Source: a virus
DNA length: 56,043 bases
Reading direction: 5' to 3' (one strand)
IMG/VR virus record: IMGVR_UViG_3300046741_000008
Coordinates: 1 to 56,043 of that record
Below, in pieces: positions 37,783 through 45,373 of this stretch. The notes below the pieces were generated by a model. The model was not told the DNA's origin. It made no database searches and saw only the letters and a program-made list of their open reading frames with translations. The translations under genes and the position numbers were made by a program. Position 1 is the stretch's first letter. The number at the start of each line of letters is the position of its first letter.

Positions 37783-40700
37783 GTGCCCCGGCACTTCCGC
37801 CGGGGTTCGAGCTGGAGCCGCAGGGCGTAAGCGCCGGCACGATGCCTGGTGAGGGTGCCGGGCCTGGCCGGGAGGTCGCTGGAAGCCGCGTAGACCCGCG
37901 CCAGGCCATGCGCCAAGCGCCGGCGGTGCCGCAGAACACGCCGCGCATGCCGGCGCAGCAGCAGCCCCAGGCGCCCGCCGCCGCCGCACCTGGTGGCACA
38001 CCAACCCTGCCGCCCGGCTTCGAACTTGAGCAAGCGCCGGCCGCGCCGCCGCCGCGCCAGGTCGGCGTGCTGGAGACTATGGGCCGCACTGCCGCCTCGG
38101 CCGCCATCCCCATCGTGCGATCGATCGACATGGCGGCCGCTGGCCTGGCCGGCATGCTGGCCCCGCTGCTGGGCATGAACGCCGAGCAGGAGCAGGCCAA
38201 GGTCTTCCGCGACTCCGAAGCCCGCAGCGCCCGCATGCGCCAGCAGTACGAGCCACAGGCCGGCGAGCAGATGAGCGGCCCCGGCCAACTGCTGGGCGGC
38301 GTGGCCTCGATGCCGCTGGAGATGGTGGGCGGCATGGGCGCGCAGCGCGGCATCGAGCGTTCAGCCGATGTCCTGCAACGCGGCGGCACCGGAGGAGAGG
38401 CGGCGCTTGCCGGCGCTGTCACTGGCGGCGCGAACGTGGTTGCGAACCTGCTGCCGGTCAAAGCTGGTGGTGTGGTTGGCCGGGCCGTCGAGAGCACCCT
38501 CGCCCGCGGTATCGGCCAGCGCGCGGCGCAGGTTGGCGCTGGCGCGTTGACGGGCGGCGCGATCGGTGCGGCGTCCGATGCTGCTGTGACCGGCGCCTCA
38601 AATGCGGCTCTTCCCGAGGGCGAGGAGTTCGCCGGCCTGCGTCAGGAGTCCGACCCGCTGACCTCGTTTGGCCTCGGTGCGGCGTTCGGTGGCGCTGCGG
38701 GCCGCGCACAGAACCGCGGCGGCCGGAAGGCGGCGCAGGCGGCCGGTGAGCCGATGTCGGCGGCCGAAGCTGCGATCGCGCCGGCCGAGAAGGCGCCGAG
38801 CATCGACCCGGAAACGGTGCGCCTGGCGCAGAAGGCCAGGGCCTACGGCATCCCGCTGCGGCCGGACATGCTCAGCGACAGCAAGATCGCCAAGTACGTC
38901 GGGGACGTGCTGGAGAAGGTACCGCTCGGTGGCTCAAAAGCGCCAGAACGGCAGAAGGCGTTCAACCGGGCGGTGATGGACCAGCTCGGCGCTGACGCCA
39001 AGGCAGAAGCGCTGACGCCCGAGGTCTTCGACGAGGCCATCAGCCGCGCCGGGAAGGAAATCGGCGCCCTCTACGAGAAAACGCCCATCCCGGCCGAATC
39101 GTTCGGCGACCTGAACACCGTAGCGCGCCGCGAGCTGGGCGAAGTGCAGCAGGTGGTGAAGGGGTACGCCGACGACCTGGCCGGCATGGCCGGCGCGGAC
39201 GGCATGGTGCCCGGCGACAAGCTGCGCAAGCTGCGCACCGAGGCCGCGACGCAGGCCAAGAGCACGGCAAACGGGGATCTCCGGAACACGCTCGGCAAGT
39301 TGGTCGATCGCCTGGACGACGCGCTGGAGAAGCACGCCGAAGCCGGCGACATGGAATCCCTGCGCGACGCGCGCCGCCGCTACGCCGTCGCCAAGACGCT
39401 GGAACCGCTGGTCGCGAAGTCGGCAACCGGCGACATCAGCCCGGCTGCGCTCATGAGGATGGTCACGAACAACCGCGCTGGTAAGTCACGCATGGCGCGC
39501 GGGCGCGGCGGTGAGCTTGGAGACCTGGCGCGCATCGGTCAGAAGTTCCTGAAGGAACCGCCCTCGTCAGGCACAGCTGAACGGCTGGCGGCCGGCGGCG
39601 CGGTCGCTGGCGTGGGCACTGGTGCCCTGCTGGCCCCGGGCGCTGCCGCCACCGCCGCCGGCGCGATCGGCGCAGCCAACCTCTACAACCGGCTTGGGCC
39701 CGGCATGGTCGATCGCAAGCTGGCAAAGCTGGCGCCACAGGAGCTCGTCGAGCCTGGTGCGCTGCCAGAAGCGGCTGCAGAACCTGCCGCACCGGTCGAG
39801 GCCGTGGCGCCCAAGGATGCTCGCCTGACCGAGATCGACCGCCTGCGCGCCGGCGCATCGCCGGAGACGCTGAAGGTGCTGGACGAGCACGCGAAGGTGG
39901 TTCAGCAGGACATCAAGGCGCAGGAGGTCAAGGCCCAGCGTGACGCCGAAGCCCTGAAGCTGGAGGCGACGGCGGCCAAGACGACGGACCCCGGCATCAA
40001 GGCGGCGCTGATCGAGCGCGCCAACAAGCTGCGCAGCGAGAAGATCCCTGTGGCCGAAGCTCAAGAGCTGACCTCGATCCCGATCGAGACGACGAAGCAA
40101 GGGCGCATCCCTGCCGGCAAGGCAACCGAGCTGGCCGAGGTTCCAGGCCCATCCGTCCGCGAGCCAAGCAAGCCGCTACCGGTTGGCGCCGCCCGCGAGG
40201 TCACGGTGATCGACCAGCAGCCGGCCGCGCCGATCGAGCCGACACAGATCCCCACCGGCGAAGCCACCGAGCTGACGCCTGAGCAGGTTGAGCCCGCGCC
40301 GCGGCCCACCGAAGCGCCACGCAGCGCCGCCGGCAGCGACACCGAGGCCGAACTGACCATGCTGCAGGAAGGCGCGCCGGCCAAGGGAGCGAAGAAGCAA
40401 GGCAGCATGTTCAAGCTGGTGGGAACCACGCCCGGCCCAAAGAAGAGCATCAGCGACCTTCCGCGAGACATGCGGGAAGAGCTATTCAACTTGCATGCCT
40501 CGTATGTCAACCCAAATGCAACGGAATCACGCTTCTATGCGAAGCGCGTGCCATCAGGCGTCATAAAGCTGGACGGAATCAAGGTGGAACAGATCCCTGA
40601 CGCCCAGTTGAGCCGGTATCAGAAAGTGGAGGCAATGCCGCCAATCGTGATTGCCGATGGGCGTCTGATCGATGGGCAGCACCGCATTGCAGCGGCGCGC

Positions 40701-41456
40701 CGCGACGGCGTCAAAGAGTTGCCATACATCGACCTGACCGGGCTCCTCGACACCAAGGAAGGCGGCTATATCAGCGATCTTCCAAACGCCGATGACCTCA
40801 AAAGAGCAGGCGCGAAAAATGGCATGCCGGCCAAGCCGTTCAAGCAGCGCGCCGAGCTGGAGAACGCACTGCGCGCCAAGCTCGGGCACAAGCTGGTCGA
40901 CGGCCTGCAGAAGCGCAACGTCATCACCATGGGCGACGCGCCGGCGGACGTGCCACGCGACGCGCAGGGGCGGTTCACCGGCAGCACGGTCGAGCTGTTC
41001 CACGACCGCCTGGACGCCGCTACCGCGCCCGGCGTGCTGATGCACGAGGTGGGAATGCACTACGGCATGGAGAAGATGCTCGGGGAGCAGCGCTACGCCG
41101 AACTGCTGAAGGACATCGCCAAGATGCGCCAGCGGCCCGAGGTGGCCAAGGCCTGGCAGGCGGTGAAGGACAACTACGACCTCAAGGAAGGCTCGCCCGA
41201 GTTCGTCAGCGAGGTGGCTGCCCACCTGGTCGAGACGGCGCCAGACCGGCCGATCGTGCGTCGCATGCTGGACGGGCCCCGGGCCTACCTCTACAGCAAC
41301 TTCGGCGTCAACGTCGGTCGCATGGATCCGGGTTTGGTGCAGGCGCTTGCGGTCGGAGCGCTGCGAAAATCAGCCGGCGTCGAAGCTGTCTCCCCGAACC
41401 CGACCGCGCTGGCCACCGCCGGCGCTCGGGAGCAGGAGAAGGCCGAAGCGCAGTGA
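37767..41456 (+). CDS. Large ejection-type protein with ParB-like and peptidase-like segments (1229 aa)
   Basis: The N-terminal part has two LPPGFELE repeats (near residues 10 and 76). A Gly/Ala-rich hydrophobic region (about 95-320) likely inserts in membranes. A long helical zone follows, then four degenerate IPxGxAxEL repeats (about 755-840). Around 920-985 a ParB/Srx-like core reads GVIKLDGIKVEQIP, MPPIVIADGRLIDGQHRIAA and ARRDGVKELPY. Near 1092 the motif HEVGMHYGME resembles a metal-peptidase HExxH-type site, though with H-x4-H spacing. It probably crosses the envelope and acts on cell components. Confidence 0.65.
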   Translation: MAANLSAPALPPGFELEPQGVSAGTMPGEGAGPGREVAGSRVDPRQAMRQAPAVPQNTPRMPAQQQPQAPAAAAPGGTPTLPPGFELEQAPAAPPPRQVGVLETMGRTAASAAIPIVRSIDMAAAGLAGMLAPLLGMNAEQEQAKVFRDSEARSARMRQQYEPQAGEQMSGPGQLLGGVASMPLEMVGGMGAQRGIERSADVLQRGGTGGEAALAGAVTGGANVVANLLPVKAGGVVGRAVESTLARGIGQRAAQVGAGALTGGAIGAASDAAVTGASNAALPEGEEFAGLRQESDPLTSFGLGAAFGGAAGRAQNRGGRKAAQAAGEPMSAAEAAIAPAEKAPSIDPETVRLAQKARAYGIPLRPDMLSDSKIAKYVGDVLEKVPLGGSKAPERQKAFNRAVMDQLGADAKAEALTPEVFDEAISRAGKEIGALYEKTPIPAESFGDLNTVARRELGEVQQVVKGYADDLAGMAGADGMVPGDKLRKLRTEAATQAKSTANGDLRNTLGKLVDRLDDALEKHAEAGDMESLRDARRRYAVAKTLEPLVAKSATGDISPAALMRMVTNNRAGKSRMARGRGGELGDLARIGQKFLKEPPSSGTAERLAAGGAVAGVGTGALLAPGAAATAAGAIGAANLYNRLGPGMVDRKLAKLAPQELVEPGALPEAAAEPAAPVEAVAPKDARLTEIDRLRAGASPETLKVLDEHAKVVQQDIKAQEVKAQRDAEALKLEATAAKTTDPGIKAALIERANKLRSEKIPVAEAQELTSIPIETTKQGRIPAGKATELAEVPGPSVREPSKPLPVGAAREVTVIDQQPAAPIEPTQIPTGEATELTPEQVEPAPRPTEAPRSAAGSDTEAELTMLQEGAPAKGAKKQGSMFKLVGTTPGPKKSISDLPRDMREELFNLHASYVNPNATESRFYAKRVPSGVIKLDGIKVEQIPDAQLSRYQKVEAMPPIVIADGRLIDGQHRIAAARRDGVKELPYIDLTGLLDTKEGGYISDLPNADDLKRAGAKNGMPAKPFKQRAELENALRAKLGHKLVDGLQKRNVITMGDAPADVPRDAQGRFTGSTVELFHDRLDAATAPGVLMHEVGMHYGMEKMLGEQRYAELLKDIAKMRQRPEVAKAWQAVKDNYDLKEGSPEFVSEVAAHLVETAPDRPIVRRMLDGPRAYLYSNFGVNVGRMDPGLVQALAVGALRKSAGVEAVSPNPTALATAGAREQEKAEAQ

Positions 41457-41659
41457 TCAACCAACCGGAGAAGCAGTTGAAGAGTTACAACATCCCTGAT
41501 GGCCTTCTGGCCGCTGTCGTGAACCTGCTGGAGCGCCTACCCGCGCAAAAGGACGTGCGGGCTGTGCTGAACGGCCTGGAAGCCGTCGTGACGCAGCAAA
41601 ATGAGCAGGACGCCCGACCGCTCGGTGGCGGGGGCCCAGGCGACGATAAGAAGGCATGA
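41453..41659 (+). CDS. Small protein after the ejection genes (68 aa)
   Basis: GTG at 41453 overlaps the preceding stop. The product (MINQPEKQLKSYNIPDGLLA) has one helical stretch (LLAAVVNLLERLPAQKDVRA) and a Gly-rich, acidic tail (PLGGGGPGDDKKA). It is overlapped by the next gene at 41656. Function unknown; it begins the lysis-region block. Confidence 0.65.
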   Translation: MINQPEKQLKSYNIPDGLLAAVVNLLERLPAQKDVRAVLNGLEAVVTQQNEQDARPLGGGGPGDDKKA

Positions 41660-42135
41660 AATCACTCGCCGCGCTGCTGCTGGCCCTGATCGCGGTCGTG
41701 CACTATGGCTGCGACCTGCTGGCAGGCCACTACCCTGACCCGGATGTGGCCCGGCGCGGCCTTTACTACACAGCCCGCTCCATAGAGGGCGCGGCCCAAT
41801 ACGCTGTCATCACGCTACTGGCAATTGCCCTGTGGCGTGCGAAGTTTCCGGGGATGAAGGCCAAAGAGCCAGGCTGCCTGAAGGGTGCGGCCGTCCTCAT
41901 GGCGTCGGCCACTGGGCTGACCGTTGTGGTGTGCTGTTGGGGCGCCGTCGAGCATCTGCAGGCAGCAGCCTGTCGAATCAGCATCGGGATCTCCAATAGG
42001 GTGCCACCGGTCCAGCAGTTGGCCGGCATCTGTGACGACCTGGCCGGCGTGCCGCTGTACGCGCTTGGGCTCGGGGTCGTGGCCTTCATCGCCGCTGTCA
42101 TCGCGGCGCACCCTTGGGGAGAAAAACATGCCTGA
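41656..42135 (+). CDS. Multi-pass membrane protein (159 aa)
   Basis: Hydrophobic segments occur at about residues 1-22 (MKSLAALLLALIAVVHYGCD), 45-62, 76-95 (AAVLMASATGLTVVVCCWGA) and 130-150 (LYALGLGVVAFIAAVIAAHP), giving four likely transmembrane helices. It is the first of three membrane proteins before the lysis enzymes. A holin-related or envelope role is possible. No family recognised. Confidence 0.65.
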   Translation: MKSLAALLLALIAVVHYGCDLLAGHYPDPDVARRGLYYTARSIEGAAQYAVITLLAIALWRAKFPGMKAKEPGCLKGAAVLMASATGLTVVVCCWGAVEHLQAAACRISIGISNRVPPVQQLAGICDDLAGVPLYALGLGVVAFIAAVIAAHPWGEKHA

Positions 42136-42547
42136 AGCCGTGTCGTTTGGGACGGTAGCAACCGTCGTTGTCGCCGCCGGAGCTGGGACCGCTGTCGTTG
42201 CTGTGCCGGCGCTGGCAGCGCTGGGCATCGACGGCTACCGGGTCGGCGCCGGCCTGCTGGGCTGCATCGTGGTGCAGCTGTTCGTGCCCCCGGAGGAGCC
42301 CACGCCGTGGCGCATCACGGCGACTGCACTTGGTAGCGTCTTGGTGGCCTCTTTCGGGGCACCATACATCAGCCCCTTGTTCGCGATCAAAGACGTGGTG
42401 CCGGCAGAGCATGCGACTGCCGTGGCATCCGCTTTGCTCGGAGGCTCAGCCAAGCCGATCGTGCTGCTGGGCAAGGCCAGGTTTGAAAAGTGGTTCGCAG
42501 CGTGGCTGCCTGGGGCCGGAAGCAAGAAAGGGCCTGAAGATGCTTGA
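42128..42547 (+). CDS. Membrane protein, holin-like (139 aa)
   Basis: ATG at 42128 follows GGGGAGAA and overlaps the previous gene. Helices lie at about 8-32 (TVATVVVAAGAGTAVVAVPA), 38-54 (VGAGLLGCIVVQLFV) and 65-85 (TATALGSVLVASFGAPYISP), with a basic C-terminus. Three helices in a short protein next to an endolysin fit a holin, but another 3-TM holin candidate lies at 44153. Confidence 0.55.
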   Translation: MPEAVSFGTVATVVVAAGAGTAVVAVPALAALGIDGYRVGAGLLGCIVVQLFVPPEEPTPWRITATALGSVLVASFGAPYISPLFAIKDVVPAEHATAVASALLGGSAKPIVLLGKARFEKWFAAWLPGAGSKKGPEDA

Positions 42548-42872
42548 TCTTCTGAACTGCATTGCGTGCCTGGTGCTGATGGGCTTCAGCCTGCCGGTGG
42601 CCATGGTGATGGGCAACCGCGGTATGTGGGCGGCCAGGCTGTCCATGATGGCGGTCGTGCTCGGGCTGTTCCTGCAGCTGACCAATCCATGGGTGTCGTG
42701 GGTGCCAGCCGTGTCCTGGACCGGGGTGTACCTGAACACCGCGGCTGCCGTCATGGCCATCATCTGGCGTCGCCGGGGCTGGCTTTTTGTGCGAAGCTAC
42801 CTGACACCAGTCGAAGAGGAAGACTTCCACCTGAAGCGCCGCCGCGGCGACTGGCCTGAACCTCACCTCTGA
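42540..42872 (+). CDS. Small three-helix membrane protein (110 aa)
   Basis: ATG at 42540 overlaps the previous gene by eight bases. Hydrophobic stretches: MLDLLNCIACLVLMGFSLPV, MMAVVLGLFLQLTNPWVSWV and TGVYLNTAAAVMAIIW, then a basic cytoplasmic tail (RRRGWLFVRSYL; KRRRGDWPEPHL). The topology resembles class II/III holins or antiholins. It is one of several membrane candidates in this block; which one times lysis cannot be decided here. Confidence 0.6.
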   Translation: MLDLLNCIACLVLMGFSLPVAMVMGNRGMWAARLSMMAVVLGLFLQLTNPWVSWVPAVSWTGVYLNTAAAVMAIIWRRRGWLFVRSYLTPVEEEDFHLKRRRGDWPEPHL

Positions 42873-42882
42873 AAGGCCTGCC

Positions 42883-43137
42883 ATGAAACCCTGGAAATCG
42901 CTGCTGCTGGTCGTTGTCGCCCTATCGGGTATCGCCTGGGCCGCGCCATCGGATACCAGCTCGATCGCCGCCGCGGAGGCCGCTGAAGACCGCGGCAAGG
43001 CTCACAAGCCGCCCGTGTTCACACCCGACCGCCGCAATCCCGAGCTCGAGTCCCTGCGCGCCGAGGTGAACAAGCTGCGCGCCGAGGCCGAGATGTGCAA
43101 GGCGCAGGTGGCAAAGGTTCCCGTACCGCCCAAATAG
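42883..43137 (+). CDS. Small exported protein with coiled coil (84 aa)
   Basis: The N-terminus MKPWKSLLLVVVALSGIAWA is a signal peptide with a likely AWA-A cleavage. The mature part has a short coiled coil (ELESLRAEVNKLRAEAEMCK) with one cysteine. Placed just before the lysis genes, it could serve as a spanin-like periplasmic protein, although it is shorter than Rz and has no clear outer-membrane anchor. Confidence 0.6.
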   Translation: MKPWKSLLLVVVALSGIAWAAPSDTSSIAAAEAAEDRGKAHKPPVFTPDRRNPELESLRAEVNKLRAEAEMCKAQVAKVPVPPK

Positions 43138-43146
43138 GGTGGCGTC

Positions 43147-43668
43147 ATGGACGACCTGTTGCTGGAGCTGCTGCCGGCCATCAAGCGCAAGGCCCGCGCG
43201 TTCCACGGCGAAATCTACGCGCTGATTCCAGGCGGCGACTTGACGCAGGCGGCGGCCTTGGCGGCCCTCGAAGGCATCCGAAAAGCCGGCGACCGCGACC
43301 GCGAGACCGTAGCCGGCTACTGCATGGTCAAGGCCGGCTGGTCGATGATTGATTCCCTCAGGCGAGAGCTTGTGCAGGTCGATGGCCGGGTCAACGCCAG
43401 GAGCGTCGACGTCGGCCCAACGTCATGGTGTGGCCGCTACCACGACACGGCCGAATCTGCCGAGGCGCACCACGCCAGGTGGCAACTTGTGGCCAAGGCC
43501 TGCCAAGTGGCTGACAAGCTGCCGCAAGACCAGCGCGAGGTGCTACGCCGGCTCTACGTCGACGATCAGGGCCAGGCCGAAGCCGGCGAGGCCATGGGCG
43601 TGACCCAGTCGCGCATCAGCCAGATCCACAGCAAGGCCATTCGGGCGCTTCGCAGCGCACTGGCCTAA
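43147..43668 (+). CDS. Phage sigma-70-family factor (173 aa)
   Basis: The C-terminal part, LPQDQREVLRRLYVDDQGQA then EAGEAMGVTQSRISQIHSKA with IRALRSAL, is a sigma region 4 helix-turn-helix (residues about 125-172). An N-terminal helical domain (DLTQAAALAALEGIRKAGDR, then VAGYCMVKAGWSMIDSLRRE) resembles sigma region 2 (DLxQ...GL...; W.xIDxxR). The linker between is short, as in FliA/WhiG-like factors without region 1. It could direct RNA polymerase to late phage promoters. It sits between the exported protein and the endolysin. Confidence 0.75.
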   Translation: MDDLLLELLPAIKRKARAFHGEIYALIPGGDLTQAAALAALEGIRKAGDRDRETVAGYCMVKAGWSMIDSLRRELVQVDGRVNARSVDVGPTSWCGRYHDTAESAEAHHARWQLVAKACQVADKLPQDQREVLRRLYVDDQGQAEAGEAMGVTQSRISQIHSKAIRALRSALA

Positions 43669-43682
43669 CCAAGGGAGCCGTC

Positions 43683-44150
43683 ATGAACTTCGACGAGGCA
43701 TTCGAGCGCGTCATCGGCCACGAGGGTGGCTACGTGAACGATCCGCGCGATCCAGGCGGCCAAACCCACTACGGCATCAGCAAGCGCTCATATCCTGCTG
43801 AGGACATTCCCGGCATGACGCTGGAGCGGGCCAAGACCCTATACAGGCGTGACTTCTGGGGGCCGGCGGGCTGCGATGCAGTGCCTGAAGGCATCCGCTA
43901 CGCCCTGTTCGACACAGCGGTCAATTCGGGCGTCAAACCGGCGATCAAGATGTTGCAGCGGGCCGTCAGCGAGGTTGATGACGGTCTGATTGGCCCGCGC
44001 ACGCTCACGGCGGCTGGTTCGATGCCTTCGCCACGGCTGGTGGCTCGCATGTGCGCCCAGCGGCTGAAGCTATTGACGGACCTGCCGAACTTCGACACCT
44101 ACGGCCGCGGCTGGACTCGCCGCGTGCTCAGCATCTTGCAGGAGGCTTGA
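43683..44150 (+). CDS. Endolysin, glycoside hydrolase 108 type (155 aa)
   Basis: Residues 1-40 (FDEAFERVIGHEGGYVNDPR, then DPGGQTHYGIS) carry the GH108 signature with catalytic Glu14 in the H-E-G-G-Y motif. The block LYRRDFWGPAGCDAVPEGIR and ALFDTAVNSGVKPAIKMLQR complete the domain. The C-terminal part (VDDGLIGPRTLTA) is the associated peptidoglycan-binding region. It cuts the glycan strand of the cell wall after holin release. No signal peptide, so it depends on a holin. Ribosome site GGGAG. Confidence 0.9.
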   Translation: MNFDEAFERVIGHEGGYVNDPRDPGGQTHYGISKRSYPAEDIPGMTLERAKTLYRRDFWGPAGCDAVPEGIRYALFDTAVNSGVKPAIKMLQRAVSEVDDGLIGPRTLTAAGSMPSPRLVARMCAQRLKLLTDLPNFDTYGRGWTRRVLSILQEA

Positions 44151-44152
44151 CC

Positions 44153-44566
44153 ATGTGGCCCGCACTACTACCGATGATCAGCGGCTTGCTAGACAAGCTA
44201 ATCCCTGACCCTCAGGCCGCGGCTGCCGCGAAACTGGAGGCGCTGAAGCTGGCGCAGTCGGGCGAGTTGGCTGAGCTGGATGCGCAGGTGAAACTGGCGC
44301 TGGCCCAGGTGGACGTGAACAAGGCAGACGCCAGCGGCGCGAGCCCGATGCAGCGCAACTGGCGCCCAGCGATCGGCTGGGTATGTGCCGCCGCGCTGGC
44401 TTGGGACACGATCGGCCGACCGGTTGTGACGTATGGGTTAGCCATCTCTGGGCACCAGGTGCCAGCGCTTCCCAGCTTGGCCTCGGAGCAGCTTTACTCG
44501 TTGCTGTTTGGGTTGCTCGGTCTCGGAGCACTCCGCACCGTTGAGAAGGTCAAGGGTGCTGCATAG
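44153..44566 (+). CDS. 3-TM holin family protein (137 aa)
   Basis: ATG at 44153 follows the endolysin stop. The first 30 residues (MWPALLPMISGLLDKLIPDP) and the amphipathic helix KLEALKLAQSGELAELDAQV then QVDVNKADASG, followed by MQRNWRPAIGWVCAAALAWD and a last hydrophobic segment (LYSLLFGLLGLGALRTV), match the Holin_3TMs pattern (DKLIPDP...VN..(E/D)A...WRP..GW). It probably forms the inner-membrane lesion that frees the endolysin. Order endolysin-then-holin is common in this group. Confidence 0.8.
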   Translation: MWPALLPMISGLLDKLIPDPQAAAAAKLEALKLAQSGELAELDAQVKLALAQVDVNKADASGASPMQRNWRPAIGWVCAAALAWDTIGRPVVTYGLAISGHQVPALPSLASEQLYSLLFGLLGLGALRTVEKVKGAA

Positions 44567-44580
44567 AGCGACTGCAGCGC

Positions 44581-44586
44581 CATAAT
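44581..44586 (+). promoter_or_regulatory. Possible -10 element before the terminal rightward gene
   Basis: CATAAT (five of six to TATAAT) would place a transcription start near 44593, exactly at the first base of a perfect inverted repeat. No -35 match is seen at 16-18 bases. Confidence 0.3.
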
Positions 44587-44591
44587 CCACG

Positions 44592-44657
44592 CGCCGGGCA
44601 GCTGGCGTACGCATCAAAGCTGGGTACGTGAAGGCGCTGTGTGCTGGTTGCCCGGCG
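44592..44657 (+). promoter_or_regulatory. Structured leader upstream of the DUF6496 gene
   Basis: CGCCGGGCA (44592-44600) is perfectly complementary to TGCCCGGCG (44649-44657). Inside, CGTAC pairs with GTACG. The domain ends seven bases before AGGAGG of the next gene, so it could influence its translation. Confidence 0.4.
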
Positions 44658-44673
44658 ATCACCAGGAGGCACC

Positions 44674-44856
44674 ATGGCACGAAAGTACGGCCCGCTTGCG
44701 GGTAAGAAGGTCGAGAAGGCTCTCAAGGAGGCCAAGGCTGGAACGCTTCACAGCGGCAGCAAGAAGGGGCCCGTCGTCACCGACAAGCGCCAGGCCATCG
44801 CCATCGGCCTGTCGGAGGCCAAGAAGGCCGGCGGCAAGGTACCGAAGAAGCGCTAG
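44674..44856 (+). CDS. DUF6496-like small basic protein (60 aa)
   Basis: The 60-residue protein (MARKYGPLAGKKVEKALKEA, then GTLHSGSKKGPVVTDKRQAI and IAIGLSEAKKAGGKVPKKR) matches the pattern of DUF6496-type proteins: short, highly basic, with GS-K-K-G-P-V-V-x-(D/N)-R-K-Q-A-I-A-I-x-L-S-E-A. Such proteins are found in phages and bacteria and may bind nucleic acid. AGGAGG ribosome site. It is the last rightward gene before the terminator. Confidence 0.8.
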   Translation: MARKYGPLAGKKVEKALKEAKAGTLHSGSKKGPVVTDKRQAIAIGLSEAKKAGGKVPKKR

Positions 44857-44884
44857 CCCCGCGCGCTGACAGCTCACGCGGGGC
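44856..44884. terminator. Bidirectional terminator between converging units
   Basis: GCCCCGCG pairs with CGCGGGGC (eight base pairs, loop CGCTGACAGCTCA). It lies directly after the stop of the last rightward gene and six bases after the stop of the last leftward gene. No long U-run on either side, but the location between converging units fits a shared terminator. Confidence 0.65.
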
Positions 44885-44890
44885 GGTTGG

Positions 44891-45046
44891 TCAAGGCTGC
44901 TTCGAGATCGGAATGACCTTGCTGCAGCGCTTCGGCGAGCGCGAGAACAGGTTTGTCACGCGGCACATGGTGGCGCGAATCCAACTACCTCGGCAGCTCT
45001 CGCAGTAGCGGTAGGTTCCTCCGCACATGGAGCAAAGAGTCGGCAT
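44891..45046 (-). CDS. Small zinc-finger-like protein (51 aa)
   Basis: ATG at 45046 follows AAAGGATG. The product (MPTLCSMCGGTYRYCESCRG) has CxxC and CxxC near the start, then two more cysteines in the basic C-terminal part (MCRVTNLFSRSPKRCSK). It is probably a zinc-stabilised mini-protein. A longer in-frame start at 45214 lies in the upstream gene and is rejected. It is the last gene of the leftward unit. Confidence 0.65.
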   Translation of the reverse strand: MPTLCSMCGGTYRYCESCRGSWIRATMCRVTNLFSRSPKRCSKVIPISKQP

Positions 45047-45050
45047 GTCT

Positions 45051-45371
45051 TCATCCTTTCGTTGATGGCCCTGGTGATTCGCCGGAGGTCGGGCCGGAGT
45101 GGCCTCCGGTGGAAATCTGCTCATCGAGCGCTGCATCGACGGTTTCGCGGGCGAACTTGACGCCCTTGAACGCCATGCCAACCGACAAGTAGAAGGCGCA
45201 AATGCCGGGTTCACTCACGTCGCGCAGCCACCGGTACCGCTCAGCATCCACGCGATCCCTCTCCGCGCCCTCTATGAACTGGCGCAGCGTGACAAACGGC
45301 GCAGCGGTTTTCGGAAGTATCCAGTACAGGTCTTCCAGCGCCTGTAGCGCGGCTTGCGCTGATGGGTTCAT
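45051..45371 (-). CDS. Early phage protein with ERDRVDAERYRWLRD motif (106 aa)
   Basis: ATG at 45371 gives MNPSAQAALQALEDLYWILP. The block EGAERDRVDAERYRWLRDVS is a well-known conserved patch of small early phage proteins. It is followed by strands with MAFKGVKFARETVDAALDEQ and a Gly/Pro/Ser tail. Function unknown. It lies after the homing endonuclease gene on the same strand. Confidence 0.75.
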   Translation of the reverse strand: MNPSAQAALQALEDLYWILPKTAAPFVTLRQFIEGAERDRVDAERYRWLRDVSEPGICAFYLSVGMAFKGVKFARETVDAALDEQISTGGHSGPTSGESPGPSTKG

Positions 45372-45373
45372 AC

